Source: CAYLSO01 sp964386525 (lineage in GTDB: Bacteria > Eisenbacteria > RBG-16-71-46 > DASYSL01). From it: a DNA stretch of 28,463 bases. Made by a program: the position numbers and the translations under genes. The notes below the pieces were generated by a model, which worked only from the letters and a program-made list of their open reading frames with translations, made no database searches and was not told the origin of the DNA. This document shows, in pieces, positions 22,691 through 28,463 of the stretch (position 1 is the stretch's first letter; each line of letters starts with the position of its first letter). The stretch spans positions 1-28,463 of the forward strand of contig CAYLSO010000284.1 of assembly GCA_964386525.1 (NCBI GenBank), read 5' to 3'.

Positions 22691-23021
22691 ACGGGAATCC
22701 ACTGCCTTCCGGAATTCGTTGCGGGTCGCCAATCGTGTCGGGGACCGGTGCCAAGCTCGAATCGCCGACTGCCCGCGATTGTAGGGGAAAGGGAGGGGAG
22801 GCGAAAGCAGGGCCCGGCCCGCCCGGCCGCCGGGTGGGCTGCCGGGTCCGCCTAATAGGTTGAGAGGTCGCTTCTTGCGCAGCCCGGCAACTTCGGTGTT
22901 ACGAAAAAACCTGTTCCTCGGCATAGGAAGGCGCGGGGAATCGTGCTAGGATCGCTCGGCTCAGTCTCGCCGGGCTCTCCCTGGGAGACTCCTGGGGAGC
23001 CGGCACAATGCAGAGGAGCCG
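22691..23021. other. divergent intergenic region between ppk1 and the sensor kinase
   Basis: 331 bases separate two divergent genes. Third-position bias is lost, and the plus strand is purine-rich around 22780-22805. An AT-richer patch lies at 22885-22925 (a run of six A's at 22904-22909). On the minus strand a candidate ppk1 promoter is noted separately. For the kinase, a TAGGAT-like -10 occurs near 22949 without a matching -35. No small gene or RNA was recognised. Confidence 0.5.
22778..22806 (-). promoter_or_regulatory. ppk1: candidate ppk1-ppx promoter
   Basis: On the minus strand a good -10 TACAAT (22783-22778) is preceded by a 17-base pyrimidine-rich spacer and TTTCGC (22806-22801) as a poor -35. 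The leader to ATG 22690 would be about 80 bases. The weak -35 leaves room for an activator, as expected for a phosphate-controlled gene, but no Pho-box-like direct repeat was recognised. Confidence 0.35.
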
Positions 23022-25416
23022 GTGCGCGGAGTGGCCGGATCCGGGACCGCGAAACCGGGGCTCCGGATCGGCTTGCGCGCCCGTCGGTGGCGTTCTTCCA
23101 AAATGACTCTGGCCGCGTCCGTCAGGTACTGCCTGCCTACCTTGCTCGTGGCCGTCCTCTCGCCCGGGCCCGCTGCCGCATTGCCGCCCCTGTTCCATCC
23201 CCGCCTGACGGAGTCGTACGAGTTGCGCCTGGACCACGAGTCCCTGGCGAGGCCGCTGGAGTGCACGGGCGACAGCACCGACGAGATCCTCCAGGTCACG
23301 GCGAAGCACACTCGCTGCCTGACGCTGCGGGACGGCTCCTGGATCCCGCTCTGGCACCTCCAGTACCCGGCGGGGAGGTTCTTCCCGATCGAGAATCTGC
23401 GCGGCGACGGCCGGCCCGGGGCTTTCGTGCCGTCCGAGGTCGGGGACGGGGCGCTGCAGGTCGCCGTGTACCGGATCCCGGCGGGCGACGACCCCGAGCT
23501 CCAGTTCCGCCTGGGGCCGTTCCTCGGCGAATCGCCGCGCGGCTTCGAGAACCGCCGCGGGGAGCTGCAGTACACGGGCTGCCTCGATGCGCAGGGCGAC
23601 GGCCGGCGCGAGGTCTTCCTCAGCGTGTATCCCTTCGCTCCCGGAGTGGAGCCGCGGCGCCTGGTGGCGCTCGACGCGGCCACGGGCGATTCCCTGTGGA
23701 GCTTCCCCATGGCGTCGCCCGCGAGCATCGTGGACCTCCTGGCGCGCCGGGGCGGAGCCGAGCGGCAGCTCCTCGTTTCGACCTACGCGCCGGCCAACAT
23801 GTTCTTCTGGGAGGGCACGTCCGACACCGCGAGCTACCTGTACAGCCTCACGCCCGCGGGCCGGCTGCGCTGGCGGGCGCAGACGGGGGCGATCTACTCC
23901 GGCGTCCGGGTAGCGCTCGCGGACCTGGACGGGGACGGAGAAGACGACATCATCGCCGGCCTGCGATGGGGCCGCCGTGAGAGCGCCGAGGCGCACAGCC
24001 CGACGCTCGCCGTTTTCGATCCGGCCACCGGCCGCATCCTGCGCTCCGCGTCCCTGCCCGCGGGCGCCCTCGAGGTGCGTGCCGCGGACCTGGACGGAGA
24101 CGGGCGGCCGGAGATCCTCGTCACGGGCCAGGATGAGCGCATCTACTGCGTGGATCGCGACCTGAAGCTCAAGTGGAGGACGGCGGCGGTGGACTGCGAC
24201 GGCATCACGGGCATCGCCGACTTCAGCGGGGACGGACGGCCCGAGATCATCGGCAGCTCCGAGGAAAGGGTGCATGTGCTGGACGGCCGTGGGCGCGTGC
24301 TGGTCTCCCAGCCGTTCCCGCCGCCGCTGTGGACCTTTGCCATGAGGATCGCCGGCCGCCCGCGTCTGCTGGTCACCGCCGGCGAGGTCGGCCGCGTGCA
24401 GGAGCTGGAACCGGCGTTGCCGGTGGCGGTCCCGGCAGCGATCGGGTTCGCCGCCGTCGCGGGCGGCGCGCTGCTGGTGGCCCGCCGCCGCCGGGCGGGA
24501 CGCGGCGAGCGCCTCACCCAGGCGCGCGAGGCGCAGCGCTCGCTGCTCGACGCCATGACCGCCTTCGGCCACGCCGGCGGGTCGCTGCGGGTCCTCGACC
24601 GGCTGCGCTACTGGCTGATCAACTGGGAGCGTGCGGCGGGCGAGGCCGGCACCGTCCGATCGCCCGTTCCCAAGTTGGTGGCGGACTTCGAGCAGACGGT
24701 GCTGCCGGACCTGATGCGCCTGGCGTCGCTGGCCCGTCGCGCCCGGCTGCCGGTGCTCTGCTGGCGGGGATTGCCGGCGCAGGCGATGGCGGCGTCCGCC
24801 GCTTTGCGCGCCGTGGCGGCCGGCGTGGCGCCGCTGTCGGGGGAGCGGGCCGACCGGGCCCTGGTGCCGCTGGCCTGGATCGACGAATGCCTGCGCGGCA
24901 TCCGGGCCCATCTGCGCAACGCCTACCGCGCAGCCGTCGTGCCGCTGGCGCACAAGGTGCTCGAGGGCCGGCAGGCCGATCTGGCTGGCGCCGGCTGCCG
25001 CGCCCGCCTGGTGGTGCACGGCGTCCACGAGCCGACGGTGTTCGCCGCCGCCGAGGACCTGGAAAAGGTCCTCGACGGGCTGGTGGATAACGCGCTGCGG
25101 GCTCTGGGCGGAGCGGCCGACAAGCAGATCGAGATCCGCGTCGAAACCGAGGGTGCGCACTGCCGGATCGATTTCCACGACACCGGCCGCGGCATCGCCG
25201 AGACGGACCGGGAGCGCGTCTTCGATCGCGGCTTCACGACCCGCGAGGAGGGAGGCGGGTTCGGCCTCCACTTCGCGCGCACCAGCCTGGCCCACTACGA
25301 AGGGCGGATCTCCGTGCTGGCCAGCGCGCCGGGCGAGGGTACGACCTTCCGGATCGTGCTGCGCCTGGCCGAGGCCGCGCCGACGGGCCCCGAGCCGCAT
25401 ACCCCGGAGGCTGCCC

Positions 25417-25427
<11 letters not shown>
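23022..25427 (+). CDS. FG-GAP/VCBS-propeller sensor histidine kinase with atypical core
   Basis: 801 residues from GTG 23022; ATG 23103, right before the signal sequence, is a possible later start. An N-terminal export segment (about 30-54) leads to a periplasmic beta-propeller (about 60-460) with five FG-GAP/VCBS-like calcium-loop motifs: NLRGDGRPG, DAQGDGRREV, DLDGDGEDDI, DLDGDGRPEI and DFSGDGRPEI. A membrane helix (about 466-488) follows, then a helical cytosolic region and a HATPase_c domain with N-box VDNALRAL (about 690), DTGRGI (about 720) and GGGFGLHFA (about 744). The usual H-box (H-E/D-x-x-x-P) is not recognisable in the helical region; candidates are His517 (FGHAGG) and His644 (LAHKVLEG). 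The gene overlaps the downstream regulator by 11 bases, so they form a two-component pair. The ligand is unknown. Confidence 0.85.
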
Positions 25428-26817
<1,390 letters not shown>

Positions 26818-27069
26818 GCCCGGCCGGCGCTTCCCCCTCGCTGGCGAGCCGGCGCAACCCGGCTTGCGGTGGCCGGCGGCCAGGGCGCCTCCTGCGCATC
26901 TCGTTGCGGCCGCCAAGACTCGGACTGCCATCGTCTTACTTCCCGACCGCGCGCCGCCCGGCGGCCTTCCGCGTCCGGCACACGCCGTGCATGGGGAGTC
27001 CCATCGGGCTCGGGTATGCGCGGGCGTTCCCGCCGCGCGCGGTTCTCCCCGGCGCCCGAGGGCCGGTTG

Positions 27070-27468
27070 ATGCCCGAGGCAAGCGAAGCGTCCATCCTCG
27101 TCGTCGAGGACGATCCGGAGTTCGTGGCCGATCTCCTCACGCTGTGGCACCCGGCGGGGCCCATCCGCTGGGCGGCCTCCGCGCCGGAGGCCCTCGCGCG
27201 GCTTGCCGAATCCGTCCCGCAGCTCGTCCTGCTGGATCTCTGCCTGCCGTCACGGGAAGAAGAGGGGCTGCAGGTGCTCTCGGCCATCCGCGAGAGGTGG
27301 GGGCTCGATCTGCCGGTCGTCATCGTCACCCGCAGCGACTCGGCGGAGGTGAGAAGCCGTGCTCTGCGCCTGGGGGCGACCGCGTTCCTGACCAAGCCCG
27401 TCAACCTGGACGAGTTCGACCAAGTGGTGGGCGAGGCGTTGCGCGGGGCGGGCTCCAAGCTCAACTGA
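27070..27468 (+). CDS. stand-alone receiver-domain protein
   Basis: 132 residues from ATG 27070, preceded by GAGGG. It is a single receiver domain: acidic pair in LVVEDDPEF, phospho-acceptor Asp56 in VLLDLCLPS, VIVTRSDS and the Lys in FLTKPVNLDEF. There is no DNA-binding or enzymatic output domain, so it is CheY- or Spo0F-like and could act by binding a partner or as a phosphate sink. It lies 252 bases after the sigma-54 regulator; that spacer has no gene and no clear promoter. Being next to the kinase/regulator pair, it may receive phosphate from the same kinase, but this is inference. Confidence 0.93.
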   Translation: MPEASEASILVVEDDPEFVADLLTLWHPAGPIRWAASAPEALARLAESVPQLVLLDLCLPSREEEGLQVLSAIRERWGLDLPVVIVTRSDSAEVRSRALRLGATAFLTKPVNLDEFDQVVGEALRGAGSKLN

Positions 27469-28400
27469 CCGCCTGGCGCTTCCGCATCGGCGGCAACCCG
27501 GGTTGGCAGGGTCTATGGGGCGGCGTGCAGCCGCGGCCGCCCGACTCCAGCAAATGCGCTCACCCTGGGTCGCACCGCCGCGACGCGCGTAACTCCGGTT
27601 GCGGACTCCCGGCGCACATCCCGGGGGCGGCCGGCCGAAGCCGCGATGCCAACCGTGGCGCGGGTATCGAGTTGCGGCGTGAGGCGCGGCGATCGCACGC
27701 CGGCGGAAACGAGGCACGCCGCCTGCATATGTACTTCCCAGTGCGGGCACTGCCGCATCCCTGCGCCCGTCCGTCGCTACGTGGGCGGCCGCAGGCGATG
27801 AGCGTCCGATGCGGAGGTTCCGCGAGCCGGGGTGTGACCAGGTAGCAGAAGGGCGGCCGGGACCGGGATTGTGACTCTCGAGGGCGTGGCAAAATGCGCT
27901 CTCGGGCGTCGGTGGGCAATCCCACCCGGTCCGCCCGATTTGTTGAACGCGGGCAACTCGCGCGGCGCGGCCCGCTGCCGGGCGCGGGGCTACGGCCCGG
28001 CCGGAGATTCCGGTTGACCGAGGCCGGCACGGGGCGTACCGTCACTGGCCTCCCGGGGATTCCCGCCCGCTCGGACCTGCGGCTCCTCCCGCCGCCGTTT
28101 TGGCCGCCCAAGCGTCGCACCCCGGGCCCACGGGTGTGTCGTTAGCCAGTCGGTTCGCGAACCTCGGTCAGCCGTCTCCGCCGGAGTTTCCGTCTTCGCC
28201 CGCGGAGTCCGCGGTTCCCTCCCTGACGGCGCCGTCACCCACACCATCGTTCAGCGGGAGTCCGCGTTCCCACCGGGCGGAGACGTCCGGAGGTGGTCCG
28301 CATTTCGGCAGGACGGCCGCACCCGGCCCTCGGGGCCGGCGCCGGCCCGGCCGGGCCGCGGCCGCCGCGCGGCTTCCCGCTCGAGAGAGGAGCCGAATCC
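27469..28400 (+). other. 932 bases without a convincing gene
   Basis: All frames lack the strong third-position GC bias seen in every gene of the window, and the open stretches are Arg/Pro-rich on both strands. Seen here: a weak promoter-like pair TTGTGA (27869-27874) and CAAAAT (27890-27895) with a 15-base spacer; a hairpin ggtggg-caat-cccacc (27911-27926) just after it; and a series of palindromes between 28152 and 28348. It may be a long leader of the terminal gene, a non-coding RNA, or eroded DNA. No tRNA-like or repeat-array structure was found. Confidence 0.5.
28152..28348. repeat. cluster of short perfect palindromes upstream of the terminal gene
   Basis: ggttcgcgaacc (28152-28163), ctccg-c-cggag (28176-28186), ccgcgga-g-tccgcgg (28200-28214), tgacggcgccgtca (28224-28237) and gggccggcgccggccc (28333-28348). 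They differ in sequence, so they are not copies of one operator. High GC makes some expected by chance. The first and fourth are the least GC-trivial and could be protein binding sites. Confidence 0.4.
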
Positions 28401-28463
28401 ATGACCAAGCTATCGCGCAGCATCCTATCCCTGGTCGGCGTGATGCTCCTGCTGGGGGCCGGC
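28401..28463 (+). CDS. start of an exported protein, cut by the window end
   Basis: ATG 28401 has a strong GAGAGGAG at 28383-28390. The 21 visible codons begin MTKLSRSILSL and continue VGVMLLLGAG: a basic N-terminus followed by a hydrophobic core, typical of a Sec signal peptide or lipoprotein signal. A lipobox Cys could follow just beyond the edge. Nothing can be said about the mature protein. The 932-base stretch upstream is probably its leader or regulatory region. Confidence 0.7.
   Translation, partial: MTKLSRSILSLVGVMLLLGAG

Noticed and set aside
20135..22855. A plus-strand open frame of about 900 codons opposite ppk1
   Set aside because: It mirrors ppk1 codon bias and has no family motif; PPK1 active-site motifs are intact on the minus strand.
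27894..28145. An 83-codon frame in the gene-free stretch
   Set aside because: It is Arg/Pro-rich, lacks the third-position GC bias of the genes here and has no ribosome binding site.
28141..28170. GGTTCGCGAACC as part of a tRNA T-arm
   Set aside because: No acceptor stem, anticodon arm or CCA-proximal pairing fits around it; it is a simple palindrome.

Overview
The window is a very GC-rich bacterial chromosome segment, well above 70 percent GC by eye, with third codon positions almost always G or C. It looks like an uncultured Gram-negative. Supporting signs are a TonB-like energy transducer, a LolA-like periplasmic protein, an S8 protease with Ig-like repeats and a FlgD-type C-terminal domain, and an FG-GAP sensor kinase. 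This mix is familiar from Eisenbacteria/Latescibacteria-type and other FCB-related lineages, but the assignment is an inference and not firm. No phage, insertion sequence, CRISPR array, rRNA or tRNA was found.

Layout. (1) 2-10315, plus strand: a tightly packed run that begins with remnants or relatives of complex I membrane subunits (NuoJ-, NuoK-, NuoL-tail-, NuoM- and NuoN-like) interrupted by a zinc-ribbon/TPR protein. It continues with a CcsA-type cytochrome c assembly protein, hemA, a DUF2891-like protein, an S41 protease and a LolA-like exported protein, and ends at a strong hairpin (10339-10369). (2) 10411-13959, minus strand: one S8 (subtilisin-like) protease cut into two reading frames by a single in-frame TAA. 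(3) 14195-18792, plus strand: a membrane-anchored SpoIIE/PP2C phosphatase, a TonB-like protein, a decayed small gene, a CYTH-CHAD protein and a SixA phosphohistidine phosphatase. (4) 18973-22690, minus strand: ppk1 followed by ppx. These converge with CYTH-CHAD/sixA on a hairpin at 18915-18938, making a polyphosphate locus. (5) 23022-28463, plus strand: an FG-GAP sensor kinase overlapping a sigma-54-type response regulator, a stand-alone receiver protein, about 930 bases without a convincing gene, and the start of an exported protein cut by the window end.

How the genes may work together. Region 1 couples a respiratory-type membrane module to heme supply (HemA) and heme attachment to cytochrome c (CcsA). 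The complex I-like subunits keep the fold signatures but have lost nearly all the intramembrane charged residues that carry protons in real complex I. The NuoL antiporter body is absent: only a stand-alone copy of its C-terminal tail remains, and the TPR gene sits in its place. This dismantled but still open operon is the most unusual system here. Regions 3 and 4 combine polyphosphate synthesis, hydrolysis and binding with phosphohistidine removal. Region 5 is a two-component system with an atypical kinase core and an altered GAFTGA loop (GAYTGS).
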